The notes: generated by a model from the sequence alone, not told the origin. A stretch of DNA of 64,000 nucleotides from Prostheceraeus crozeri (GCA_907163375.1 CAJQUW010007829.1:118226-182225); one strand, 5' to 3'. Shown: positions 18,757 through 29,034, counted from the first letter of the stretch. Numbers and translations: made by a program.

Positions 18757-19239
18757 ATGTCTCAAGCGAAAAGTAATAATAATAAAACTGTTGAATTAAA
18801 ATTACGTAATATTGTTGACAAAAATACCCCTAAAACTATTACGATTAACAAAAAAAAGTATTACATAAGTAAACCAATGATAGAGAATATTCAATTACAA
18901 GAAGAAAAGAATGGCGGGATTCTCCCATTAATTCCACTAATAATAGGTGGCATAGCAGCTGCAGGAAGTGTTGCAGGTGGGACAGCTGGTATTGTCCAAG
19001 CAGTAAATAAAAATAAATCAGAGAAGGCAGCATTAGAAGAACAAAAACGTCATAATAGAGAGTTAGAGAAAGTTGCTAGGGGAGAAGGAATAGTAGAGAA
19101 TTTTATTAGTAAATTAAATTTAGTTGATGAAGGAAAACGAGTTCTCAAAAATATTCTCCACAATGTTGATGATTTAATTGAAATTAAAGAAACAAAAGAT
19201 GGTTCTGGAATATATCTAAGTCCTAGTATGATTCGGTAA
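18757..19239 (+). CDS. pX/pVI-like virion core protein, copy B
   Basis: 160 residues, intact, differing from the copy A protein at about four positions by eye. Same basic N-terminus, Gly/Ala-rich hydrophobic segment (GGILPLIPLIIGGIAAAGS), charged helix and GSGIYLSPSMIR tail. It is preceded by two AACTAGAATAGATTA repeat units and TTTTTTTATTAAAAATG. Confidence 0.6.
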   Translation: MSQAKSNNNKTVELKLRNIVDKNTPKTITINKKKYYISKPMIENIQLQEEKNGGILPLIPLIIGGIAAAGSVAGGTAGIVQAVNKNKSEKAALEEQKRHNRELEKVARGEGIVENFISKLNLVDEGKRVLKNILHNVDDLIEIKETKDGSGIYLSPSMIR

Positions 19240-19322
19240 TAACCTCAGGACATTTGGTTCTATCGGCTAAAGCCTCAGAACCTTTGGTTCTATTAGGTAA
19301 AACATTTATTTTATCTTTTAAA

Positions 19323-20669
19323 ATGAATTCTAAAAATTCCGAAAATTTAATTAAATTAAAAATTTCTAATTTAGATTTATTGAATTATCTCTTAAAAGTA
19401 CATAAAACCTCAAATTGTAAAATTTATGAAGGTAACGACGACAAACAAAGTTTGGCTACTACCTACGGTGGTGACATACAAAAAACATTAGAAAACTTTC
19501 CTGGATTTATTTGGAGTAAATATTCAAAAGAAAAACATCTTCCTGGTCATTCATATACCGGTCCAGGAACTCGATTAGATATAAGACTAGATGAGAATAA
19601 TAATCCGAAACCAGGTGAAGAACCAATAAATAGAGTAGATGCCGCCGCTTATAGACATGATTTAGCTTATCGAAATCATGATCTAAGTTCTCGACATGCA
19701 GCTGATAAGAAGATGATTCAAGAATTAGATAGTATTCAAAATCCTACATTTAGAGAAAAAATTGAAAGAATGTTTGTTAAGAAAGCTTTACAAGCTAAAA
19801 TATTATTCGGCCAGGGTTTAAATGAAACGACAGTAAAGCTGTCTGAGAGCAACGCTCGAACCTATGCCTCTGAAATTCATAGGGAATACAGAAGGCCTAA
19901 ATATTTATTGAAAGTAAAAGTATTTAATAAAGATGATATTTGGAGTGCTGATCTTATTCATATGCCGAATGAAAGGGACTACAAATACGCATTGACCGTT
20001 ATAGATTTATATACACGATACGCTTGGGTAAAGCCTTTAAAAAATAAAAGTGGTCTATCAGTTAAATATGCGTTTGAAGAAATCTTTAAAGAAAGTAATA
20101 GAAAGCCAAGGAAATTGTTTGTTGATAAAGGGTCGGAATTTTATAACCGAAACGTTCAGCCACTATTTGAAACTGTTTATTCAACTGAAAACGCTGAAAA
20201 AGCTGTAGTGATAGAAAGATTCAATCGGACGTTAAAAAATAAATTATTCAAGAAATTTTATGAGCAAAGAAATCAGAAATGGTTGAAGATATTACCAGGA
20301 GTTGTAGAAGAGTACAATAATAAAGTTCATTCTGGTATTGAAGAAACTCCAAAGAATGCTTCTGACGACCCTGATTTAATCCGAGAGAAAATATTCGAGA
20401 ATAATTATTCGAACGAAAATAATAATTTGAATGAGAGTAATCCGAATTTACAGAAACGTAAGCCGAAATTTAAAATTGGAGATAGAGTTAGAATATTTAA
20501 ATATAAGAATAAATTTGAAAAAGGCTTCGTTGGCTATTGGACTAAAGAAATATTTGAAGTTTGTAAAATAAATCAAACTTATCCGATTACTTACGAAATC
20601 AAAGATTTAGATGATGAAGATATCAGAGGCCGATTTTATCAAAATGAATTAAAACGAACTGATTTTTAA
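19323..20669 (+). CDS. phospholipase A2-integrase fusion, copy B
   Basis: 448 residues in one frame from MNSKNSENLIKLK. PLA2 motifs YTGPG and RHDLAY, then integrase motifs ADLIHM, FVDKGSEFYN and ERFNRTLK, and the tail FKIGDRVRIFKYKNKFEKGF. Against copy A, the linker is shorter (one KLSESNART block instead of two) and the stretch before the PLA2 domain differs. The differences are confined to linker-like places while both catalytic domains stay nearly identical, as expected if both domains were under selection together. Confidence 0.83.
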   Translation: MNSKNSENLIKLKISNLDLLNYLLKVHKTSNCKIYEGNDDKQSLATTYGGDIQKTLENFPGFIWSKYSKEKHLPGHSYTGPGTRLDIRLDENNNPKPGEEPINRVDAAAYRHDLAYRNHDLSSRHAADKKMIQELDSIQNPTFREKIERMFVKKALQAKILFGQGLNETTVKLSESNARTYASEIHREYRRPKYLLKVKVFNKDDIWSADLIHMPNERDYKYALTVIDLYTRYAWVKPLKNKSGLSVKYAFEEIFKESNRKPRKLFVDKGSEFYNRNVQPLFETVYSTENAEKAVVIERFNRTLKNKLFKKFYEQRNQKWLKILPGVVEEYNNKVHSGIEETPKNASDDPDLIREKIFENNYSNENNNLNESNPNLQKRKPKFKIGDRVRIFKYKNKFEKGFVGYWTKEIFEVCKINQTYPITYEIKDLDDEDIRGRFYQNELKRTDF

Positions 20670-20717
20670 TTATCATTATCATTATCTTGGAACTAACGGT
20701 TCGGGAATGAAATTCCC

Positions 20718-21176
20718 TTATTCAATTCCCTTATTCAATTCTAACATAATATCTAGAAATGGTACCCCTTTTTGTAATTTAAAAAAAACATAAAGACATA
20801 ATTGACCACAATAAGTAGTTCCCGGTTTTTGAATTTGAAATGTATTATAAGTTCCATTGCCAAGTAATTTTTTGACTTCATTTGTAGGTGGAAGTCCATA
20901 AGAGTCGAACCAATAGTTCTCAGCCTCCGGGCGGTCGAAATAGTAATTATCTCGATTTTTATTAAAGATACCTGCAGACCAATGTACTCCTTTTTCATCT
21001 GTTGTGTGAAGATTTGTTATGAAATTTACAGTTGGCTTATTTTTTAGGAATTGTAATTCGGCTCTCATTAGAACATGAAAATTCTTTATTCCTAATTGAT
21101 TTGCAATTTTCTTTTAATCAAAATTTGTAGTTGTTTGCGTTCCATATAATTTTAAAAACTCATTTATGTTGTTCAT
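20718..21176 (-). pseudogene. adenain-type protease, copy B (broken)
   Basis: Same gene as 4796-5254, with VHWSAG, FDSYG and TYCGQLCLYV. About one break. At 20,904-20,933 it carries a 30-base in-frame insert, unique to this copy, flanked by a partial duplication (NYYFD before, NYWFD after), a different insert at a different place from that in copy A. Confidence 0.75.
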
Positions 21177-21796
21177 TTTATAATAAAAAAATTCTTAAGG
21201 GACCCCTAGAAGTCAGAAGGGACCCCTAGAAATTAGAAGGGAGGGGGTAGTAGAACTACGTTCATATGATATTGAAGGATACATCCCCGCGGTTTCTTCC
21301 ACTTTTAAAGAAGTATTATTAGTCACATGATATATTTTAAAAACCTGAAAAACGGATTTAAAAGACGTTTTTAAAAATACTAACTTTATGATTTTTTCGG
21401 TGTCCTGGAACGGTCATGATTTTAAGGGGGGTAAAAATTGTAATTCTCAAATTTGAGATTCTTAACTTTTATGATTTTCGGTGTCCTGGAACGGTCATGA
21501 TTTTCAAGGTAAAAATTGTAATTCTCAAATTTGAGATTTTGAAAAATTTGAAAAATTAGGTATTTTTAAAAACGCCTAAATTTATGAATTTAGGTCTTCA
21601 TAACCTGAAAAAATGACCAAAATTCATGAATTTAGTCGTTTTTGAAAATACTATTTTTTCAAAAAATGATACCTTTTAAATGGACTAAATTTATGAATTT
21701 AGGTCTTAAAAACCTGAAAAAGGGTTAAAATTCATGAATTTATGTCGTTTTTAAAGATACTATTTTTTTGAATTTTATGGTGTCCTGGAACGGTCT
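21177..21796. repeat. AT-rich subterminal repeats of copy B, truncated
   Basis: No gene. The first 200 bases match copy A's subterminal region (GTAGAACTACGTTCATATGA). Then come recurring phrases: GGTGTCCTGGAACGGTCATG (about 21,411, 21,480 and a variant at 21,780), AATTCTCAAATTTGAGA, and CTAAATTTATGAATTTAGGT. The expected terminal palindrome is absent, so the end of copy B was lost or displaced where Penelope-like sequence starts. Confidence 0.55.
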
Positions 21797-23560
21797 TTTG
21801 CCCATTACTGACATCCGTTAGAATAAAAAAGAATCAGAATTTTCTGCAAGTGTGTTACAATTTTGGGATGCTTCATTATCAAAGTTCCCAAAATTATTTC
21901 TGTTATAACCTTTTTTATTGGGTAATGCTCTACTCCTATTATTAGGATAGAATGAATGATTTCGCCTCCAATTATTATTATATCGAGGGTTATTACTCCT
22001 GAATCTGGGCTCAAAATTAGACACTTGATTTCTATATGTATTAAAATTTGTATATGTTCGATTATCATGTCGCTTGTTGGCAGGAAGATCAAAGTTTCGT
22101 CCTTGATTAATCGGTCGGGGCCTCATATTATTAGGCGTGAAGTTAGTTAGATCTAGTTATTTTAAATTGTCTGTCAATTGATTTAAGGTGCCTATCTGAA
22201 GAGAAAAATTCACTCTTCTTTTCCCACACTTCATGACTAGTTGCTTCTTCTTTCTTGACTAAATCTCTCCATTTTGTTTTATGAAGCTGTAATTCTTCAC
22301 CAATATAAAAATTAGCTAGCTCCGAGAGAACATCATTGTTTATCTTTTCTACATGCTCTGACTTTAGATCAGATGTTACTTTCAATCTATTTACTTCCTG
22401 CTCCAATTCCTTAATGCAAAGCCGCTTCCGAAAATTATCTTCTAATGTAGAATCATTTTGGTTTGGATTTCTAAAAAACTTTCTTGGTACCCTAGGTACA
22501 GACTCATTTAAGGCATTTTCATGTATACTTGCAAGTGAGAGGTTTCTGTAAGATTCATAATAGCAGAACTTACGCTGAGATAATCTTTTCTGCCAATCAA
22601 ATTTCGCTAAATTCATCTTTTTAGTCACATCATTAGATATAGCGGATATCTCGCTCTTCATTTCTTTCATGCTCGCATGAATATTATTTGATAAATCCAC
22701 ATAAGTTGATGACAATAATCGACTATTAATCAAATGAACTACAGTAGTCAAACTGTCCAATTTGTGATCCAGATTACTTTTTTTCTTTGATTTCATGTAT
22801 GTCCTCCTTGAGATTTCCTAGTGAACCTCTGGTTTCCATTTTGAGAATAAAATAAAACCGAATAAAGGCACAAAATGGTTGAAAAATAAAATACTAAATT
22901 CTAAAGGAAAACTCGAAATCTCTTATTCCCTGACCGGTTTCTGCTCTTCGTGAGTTTGTCAAAGTGAATGATTTGTATTTCAAAATTGTACAAACATAGA
23001 AATTAGGACATGCATTGACAATGAAATTATTGCCTATTGAGTTCGGGATTAAGCATAGCAATTAGATGACCTTCTTTCATCTCCCGATAGAACTTGCTAC
23101 ATTGTGGCGGTAATTGGTAGATGGGAGCCGCTCTGAATTTCTTTGTTTCACCAATGGCGCATGATGCTATGTGCTTACTTACAGGGAGTATGGCATAATT
23201 AGTTTTGTTTATATGTTGCTTTTGCAAAGTTAATCGTTTACGAAACATCCCACCAGTCGGTCCAATGTAGAACCTATTGCATCTGTTGCAAAATAAGGCG
23301 TAAATGACATTATTCGATGTACAGTTTAAATTATTGCGTATAGTAAAGTTCTTTGTTGTGTTTTGTGTTACAAATTTGATTTTTTCCAACAATTATATAG
23401 TCGCAACATCCGCATCTAGATTCATTACAGTGGGTAATTCCTTTAATTGATTCTTTATTGTTTTTGTTCAAAATTCTCAAAAGATTCCTTGGTTGTCTGA
23501 AAGCTTGAGTAAATGTCTTATCTCTACTTTAATGTCTCAGCCATGATTTAGAGCATTGCC
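21797..23560 (-). mobile_element. Penelope-like element remnant, possibly a tandem junction
   Basis: Minus strand, reading right to left: a GIY-YIG endonuclease end (23,027-23,392, with CNRCNRFYIGPTGG and SKHIASC), preceded by traces of a Cys-rich linker (near 23,400-23,500). Then comes about 230 bases of spacer, a 217-residue coiled-coil ORF (22,143-22,796, MKSKKKSNLDHKLDSLTTVV) and an Arg/Asn-rich ORF (21,818-22,126). An endonuclease tail followed by what looks like an upstream ORF fits the head-to-tail partial copies common in Penelope-like elements. No reverse transcriptase core remains. The assignment of the upstream ORFs is from memory of similar proteins and is tentative. Confidence 0.5.
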
Positions 23561-23914
23561 TCAATCGGATTTTCCTCTACGATAGTGCTGTAATATGACT
23601 TTAACAATGAAATAAAATATAAAAGCAATCTAAAACAATAAAAAGCAATTTGAAACACAGACTTTAAGAAACATTTGCTCGAAAAAATGTTTTTTAAAGC
23701 ATTTTCCGATCGACTATTTAGATAAGGAGATAAGGAGCATCTTAACACCGGTCAGCGTTTGAACTCCATAACAGTCCAGACTCTCCTTGCATCTACCGCT
23801 TTGTGTTTGGAGAAGGAATATTTATTTGACTGTGCATTAGCTTAACTTTTCCTTTTATCTTCTTTGTACCCATGCCACTTCACTGTCTTACTTTCATACC
23901 TTAGTATTGCATTT
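23561..23914. other. unassigned spacer between Penelope remnant and Polinton C
   Basis: No coding or RNA feature that I can support. Its last bases are the flank into which copy C inserted: TTAGTATTGCATTTATTACC on the left and ATTACCTAGTATTGC on the right of the element. Confidence 0.4.
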
Positions 23915-23920
23915 ATTACC
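23915..23920 (+). repeat. left target-site duplication of Polinton C (ATTACC)
   Basis: ATTACC directly abuts the left terminus AGTAGTATAGGG. The same six bases follow the right terminus at 41,756-41,761. Six-base duplications are the Polinton norm. Confidence 0.9.
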
Positions 23921-23935
23921 AGTAGTATAGGGTAC

Positions 23936-23971
23936 GACATCCGGCGCTTCGCTTCGCTGGCACCGGATGTC
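23936..23971. repeat. near-terminal palindrome, left end of Polinton C
   Basis: GACATCCGG and its complement CCGGATGTC enclose GCTTCGCTTCGC. It lies 15 bases from the tip. The counterpart is at 41,705-41,740, and a longer version lies at the end of copy A (5704-5767). It could serve end recognition, replication priming or capping. Confidence 0.75.
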
Positions 23972-24323
23972 ACACCTACCGAGACTTCAAAAGTTTACGT
24001 AGTCTATAAATTTCAAAAATTTAGGCAGTGCCAAATTTTCGAAATTTCGAAAAAATCAAAATTTCAAAAAATTTACGTAGTCTGAAAAAATCAAAATTTA
24101 CGTAGTCTAAAAATTTCAAAAAATTCACGTAGTCTGAAAATTTTGGCAGTCTAAAAATTTGACGTAGTCGAAAATTTAGGTAGTCGAAAATTTCACGTAG
24201 TCGAAAATTTAGGTAGACTAAAAATTTCACGTAGTCGAAAATTTATGTAGTCCAAAAATTTAGGTAGTCTTTTCACATAGTCTAAAAATATCAGAAGATT
24301 GTATTCAAAATGTTTATTAAAAA

Positions 24324-24678
24324 ATGGAAACCTCAAAGATGGAAGAAACCTCAAAAATGGAAGAAACTTCGAGAATGGAAGGAACTTCGAGAATATATCC
24401 TTCGTTAATAAATGAACGTAGTTCTACTTTATGGACATTGAAAAGATGAACATCGAAAAGATGAACATTGAAAAACACAAAGATAGAGTACGTTATATGA
24501 AAGATAAGGAGTCACAATTGTTATTAAGATTAGAGCATTATGATAAATGAAGAAGAAGATGGTCTAAAGTTAAGAATGTAACACTAGGTATTGGAATCTT
24601 TATAACAGTAAGTTTAGGTGCTTTAACAATTGTTATTTCTTCAGGTGTTTTAGTAATTCCAGTAGTTGCTACTGCTTT
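24324..24678 (+). pseudogene. truncated duplicate of the terminal membrane-protein gene
   Basis: Starts METSKMEETS like the gene at 40,724-41,386 and follows it past the first part of the hydrophobic segment, then stops where the inverted repeat stops. It exists because the long terminal repeat reaches into that gene, so only the right-end copy is complete. A fragment in decay. Confidence 0.8.
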
Positions 24679-25255
24679 GCACTCTGATGATCACCCAATT
24701 GTAGGGAACAGCTGCTTCCCGCATTCATGAAACATTGTATTCATGAAACATTGCATTTCAGAACAAGCAGCTGTTACCCGCACTTATACACTTGCCAAAT
24801 GCGCTGCCAGTTCTCCGACCGGAACCAGAACCAAAACCGCTTTCTTAGCCGCGTTGGTTCCAGAAATGGCAGCGATTCATTGGTTACTTGAACTCTGTTG
24901 TTTTAGAAAGTTACAATTGTCACGTCAACGTTATCATAGGGATTTCATTGATGCTCATAAACTGTATCTCATTTAACAAATTTTAAACTGATCTCAGTTC
25001 TTTTTGAAAGAGAGTACTTGCGTAAAGCGTTGACTTTATCACAATATCATGGTTGGATCTATTGAACGCCGACTTCGTCTTCAGGTAAAACGTCAGAGAA
25101 TAGAAGGACTAACAAGACAAATCATACAGCTCCAATCGAGGAGCAATTTATTTCGTGATCATAACATTGGTGTCTTGTTTCAAAATCTTGGTGAAAGAAG
25201 AGTCAATTTTAGTATTGACAAAAAATACTACACCTTATTGATCATAAGCCTGAGG
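24679..25255. other. GC-richer stretch of unknown origin inside Polinton C
   Basis: Between the left terminal repeat and the protease gene lies about 580 bases of distinctly higher GC content, unlike copies A and B at the equivalent place. It contains short open frames (24,743-24,976 and 25,049-25,258, the latter starting MVGSIERRLRLQVKRQRIEG) that I do not recognise. A repeated CATGAAACATTG phrase occurs near 24,725-24,755. Probably a foreign insert or its remnant; no clear ends seen. Confidence 0.35.
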
Positions 25256-25287
25256 TAAATTTAATGATAGAATTTATTTCATTTAAA

Positions 25288-25769
25288 ATGAATGATGAAA
25301 ATCCGACAGTTATACTGAGCAATATAGGCGACATATGTCCTCAGGTTCATAACATGACTGAGTTTTTAAAATTATACGGCAAACAAACCACGACAAATTT
25401 CGATTTAAGTAAGATCGCAAATCAATTAGGAATAAAAAAATTCCACGTGTTAAGGATAGATGAATGCAGTTGATTAAAAATAAACCGATTCCTTTGAACT
25501 TCATAACAAATCTCCATACATCAGAACAAAAAGGAGTTCACTGGTCAGCAGGTATTAAAAATAAAAAAGAAAACTATTGGTTCGACTCATACGGACTTCC
25601 CCCTACAAATGAAGTAAAAGAAATACTGGGAAATGGAACATACAATCCTTTTCAAATTCAAAAGCCAGGAAGTACTTATTGCGGACAATTATGTATTCAC
25701 GTTTTATACAAATTTCAAAGAGGAATGCCATTTCTTGATATTATGTTAGAATTGAATAAGGGAATTTAA
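25288..25769 (+). pseudogene. adenain-type protease, copy C (broken)
   Basis: Same gene as in A and B, with VHWSAG, FDSYG and TYCGQLCIHV. About one or two breaks. It lacks both of the in-frame palindrome inserts seen in A and B, so it shows the likely ancestral form at those two sites. Confidence 0.75.
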
Positions 25770-25793
25770 TTCCCGAAACGTTAGTTCCATTGG

Positions 25794-27076
25794 CTACAGT
25801 TCAGTCTTTTGTAATTCATTTTCATAAAATCTACCTTTGATTTCCTCATTATCTAAATCTTTAATTTCATAAGAAATCGGATAAGTTTGATTTATTTTAC
25901 AAACTTCAAATATTTTTTTACTCCAATAACCAAGAAAACCTTTTTGAAATTTATTCTTATACCTAAATATTCGTACCCTATCACCAATCTTAAATTTCGA
26001 TTTACGCTTTTGTAAATTAACATTACTTTCATTCTCACTATTATTTTCAAATATCTTCTTTTTTATCAAATCTGGATTTTCAGAGGCATTTTTTGGAGTT
26101 TCTTCAATATTTGAATGAATCTTATTGTTATAATCATCAACAATTCCTGGTAATATTTTTAACCATTTCTCATTACCTTGTTCTGTAAATTTCTTAAATA
26201 ATTTACTTTTTAACGTTCTATTAAACCTTTCTATTACTACAGCTTTTCCAGCTTTTTTTTGAATAAACAGTTTCAAATAGTGGCTTAACATTTCTATTGT
26301 AAAACTCAGAGCCTTTGTCAACAACTAATTTCTTTGGCTTTCTATTACTTTCCTTGAATATTTCTTCAAACGCATATTTAACTGATAAACCACTTTTATT
26401 CTCTAATGGCTTCACCCAAGCGTATCGAGTATATAAATCTATAACGGTTAATGCGTATTTGTAGTCCCTTTCATTCGGCATATGAATAAGATCAGCACTC
26501 CAAATATCATCTTTATTAAATACTTTTAACCTTCAATAGATATTTCGGCTTTCTATATTCTTTCTGAATTTCAGACGCGTAGGTTTCAGTGTTATGAGTT
26601 TTGTCTAAACCCTGACCGAGCAATATTTTAGCTTGTAAAGCTTTCTTAACAGACATTCTTTCAATTTTTTCTCTAAATGTAGGATTTTGAATATTATCTA
26701 ATTCTTCTATCATTTTCCTATCAGCTTCATGACGAGATTTTAGGTCATGATTTCGATAAGCTAAATCGTGTCTATAAGCTGCTGCATCAACTCTGTTTAT
26801 TGGTTCTTCACCTGGTTTTGGATTATTATTCTCATCTAGTCTTATATCTAATCGAGTTCCTGGACCGGTATATGAATGACCAGGAAGATGTTTTTCTTTT
26901 GAATATTTACTCCAAATAAATCAAGGAAAGTTTTCTAATGTTTTTTGTATGTCGTTACCTTCGTAACTCTGACAATTTGAGGTTTTACGTGCGTTTAACA
27001 GATAATTCAATAAATCTAAATTAGCAATTTTTAATTTAATTAAATTTTTGGAATTTGTTGAATTTGTAGAATACAT
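25794..27076 (-). pseudogene. phospholipase A2-integrase fusion, copy C (broken)
   Basis: From a start MYSTNSTNS near 27,076 the same order is visible: the PLA2 region with YTGPG and RHDLAY-like sequence, a linker without the palindrome-derived blocks, then integrase signatures (MPNERDYKYALTVIDLYTRY, VDKGSEFYN, ERFNRTLK). About four breaks. It shows that the fusion predates the split between C and A/B. Confidence 0.78.
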
Positions 27077-27194
27077 TTTAAAGATAAAATATTTATAACA
27101 TTATAACAATATATTTATAACATTATAACAATATATTTATAACATTATAACAATATATTTATAACATTGTAACAACATATTTATGACTACATAT

Positions 27195-27674
27195 TCATCT
27201 AATCATTCTAGGATATAGATATATTCCAGAACCATCTTTAGTTTCTTTTATTTCTATTAAATCATGAACATTATGTAGAATGTTTTTGAGAACTCGTTTT
27301 CCTTCATCAACTAAATTTAATTTACTAATAAAATTATCTACTATTCCTTCACCTCTAGCAACTTTCTCCAACTCTCTATTATGACGTTTTTGTTCTTCTA
27401 ATGCTGCCTTCTCTGATTTATTTTTATTTACTGCTTGGACAATGCCAGCTGTCCCACCTGCAACACTTCCTGCTGCTGCTATGCCACCTATTATTAGTGG
27501 AATTAATGGAAGAATTCCACCATTCTTTTCTTCTTGTAATTGAATATTTTCTATCATTGGTTTAATTATGTAATATTTCTTTTTGTTGATCGTAATATTT
27601 TTAGGTGTATTTTTGTCAACAATGTTACGTAGTTTTAATTCAACAGTTTTATTATTACTTTTCGCTTCAGACAT
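27195..27674 (-). CDS. pX/pVI-like virion core protein, copy C
   Basis: 159 residues and still open although its neighbours are decayed. About eight to ten differences from copies A and B by eye, mostly near the ends (MSEAKSNNKTVELK at the start, YPRMIR at the end). Same Gly/Ala hydrophobic segment and charged helix. It is preceded by one AACTAGAATAGATTA unit. Confidence 0.58.
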   Translation of the reverse strand: MSEAKSNNKTVELKLRNIVDKNTPKNITINKKKYYIIKPMIENIQLQEEKNGGILPLIPLIIGGIAAAGSVAGGTAGIVQAVNKNKSEKAALEEQKRHNRELEKVARGEGIVDNFISKLNLVDEGKRVLKNILHNVHDLIEIKETKDGSGIYLYPRMIR

Positions 27675-27819
27675 TTTTAATAAAAAAATTTAAGTTAAGA
27701 ATTTTTTTAATCTATTCTAGTTAAGAAACAATTTTAGTAATTTTATTCTAAATAATTTATTCTAATTAAGTTATCGACGAAGTCTTGGGTTTTAACCTAT
27801 AGAACTTTGTTCAGAGGCT

Positions 27820-29034
27820 TTAGCCGATCCTAACCATCTTTCCATTAAGAATTTCAATAGAATATTTTACATCTTCTGGTAGTAAACCATAAGCCATCAA
27901 TGAAGTTGTGGAATCTTTCTTTTCAATATTAATTGTTACATCACAACCATTTTTAACAACATCCTCAGATTGTGCACTTAAACCGAAACAGGACACTGGA
28001 TATAAATGTCTCCAATCTCCAGGAGTTAATTGTGGTTCAACTCCAAATTCTATACAAAGATTTCGATAAGAATCATATCCTTCCATAAATTGATTATTGC
28101 TATCATCGAATCTTGATGGATCAATAGGATAGCGGGTTTGATTTAAAGCAACTTGTAAACTTCGAATTGTGTTAATATGGAAAAGATTGTTGTTCTTATT
28201 AAAACTTGGAGAATCATTTCTTTGAAAAGTTGAAAACTCCTCTTAACTAGGAGTAATGTGTTTTATCCACCATTCAAGTCAATCAATTTTTAAATATGCT
28301 TTTTTTCCAGTCTTACCATAAAAGATAAATTTATTATTTGCTGTGCGATGAATTATTAATTTAAATTTTAATTGATATGATATTTTGTCATAATCAAAAT
28401 ATCCGAATAATGGAGACAATGACCAATTTACTGTCTGTTTACTTTTCTTGTTAAAAACACGTCTTTCTTTATATGCAGTATTATTTGTTTTATTTGAATG
28501 ATTTGCAATATTTTCTACATCTTTCGCTATTCCTGCTGCATCTGTTCCAGCGTGAGTTAAATCATCAACAATTATACCATCATTATTATCAGGAAACCAA
28601 CCTTCGATTTCATGCTTTTTATTATTTTCACCAATTGTTACAAATCTAAGCATTGTATCAATTACACCTGGAGAATCACTTATTGTTTCTATATTTTGAG
28701 TTGCAACATCTAGACGTATTTGTGTAAATAATCTTGGAAAGAAATAATTCTCTAGTGCAATATTATCAGTATCTGGTAATGGTCTTGTAAAATTGGCATC
28801 ACTACATAAAGAATATTCACAGTGTAAAAAGGAATCAGGTAAATATAAATAACTTTGTTGATTGTCAACTTCAAAGATTAAATCTCCTGCAGTATTTACT
28901 CTACTTGAAGATCCGGGATTCATAGCAACTCTTGTATAGTCATTCTTTTTTTGATTGTAACTGACGAACGGAGGATCTTCTAATTTAAATTTATTTTCGA
29001 TAAAGCGATCTGAATGATTGATTAAGGAAGACAT
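27820..29034 (-). pseudogene. Polinton major capsid protein, copy C (broken)
   Basis: Same protein as 1177-2511, with a longer N-terminus (MSSLINHSDRFIENKFKLED). Conserved LSAQSED, GCDVTINIEKK and GLLPEDVKYSIEILN are visible. About three breaks. The GTGTGAGAAAAAACA leader box and TTTTTTATAAAAATG start context are kept. Confidence 0.82.

Larger units (their letters stand above)
5779..21796. mobile_element. Polinton copy B, incomplete, invaded by piggyBac
   Basis: Starts abruptly after the end of copy A, just upstream of the packaging ATPase, with no terminal repeat of its own here. The simplest reading is that copy A inserted into B, whose penton-side end lies beyond the left edge. Gene set: ATPase, polymerase B and an unknown gene on the minus strand, fibre-like gene, pVI-like gene, major capsid protein, core protein, PLA2-integrase, protease. 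The right terminus is missing where Penelope-like sequence begins. About seven breaks in all, plus the 2.6-kb piggyBac. Capsid block very close to copy A. Confidence 0.8.
23921..24678 (+). repeat. left terminal inverted repeat of Polinton C
   Basis: Pairs with 41,031-41,755. Composed of the terminal AGTAGTATAGGG, a palindrome (23,936-23,971), then tandem 20-25-base units of the type CACGTAGTCGAAAATTTAGG (about 24,000-24,260), then a truncated copy of the start of the membrane-protein gene. The tandem units differ in number and order between the two ends, so the arms are imperfect. Confidence 0.85.
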
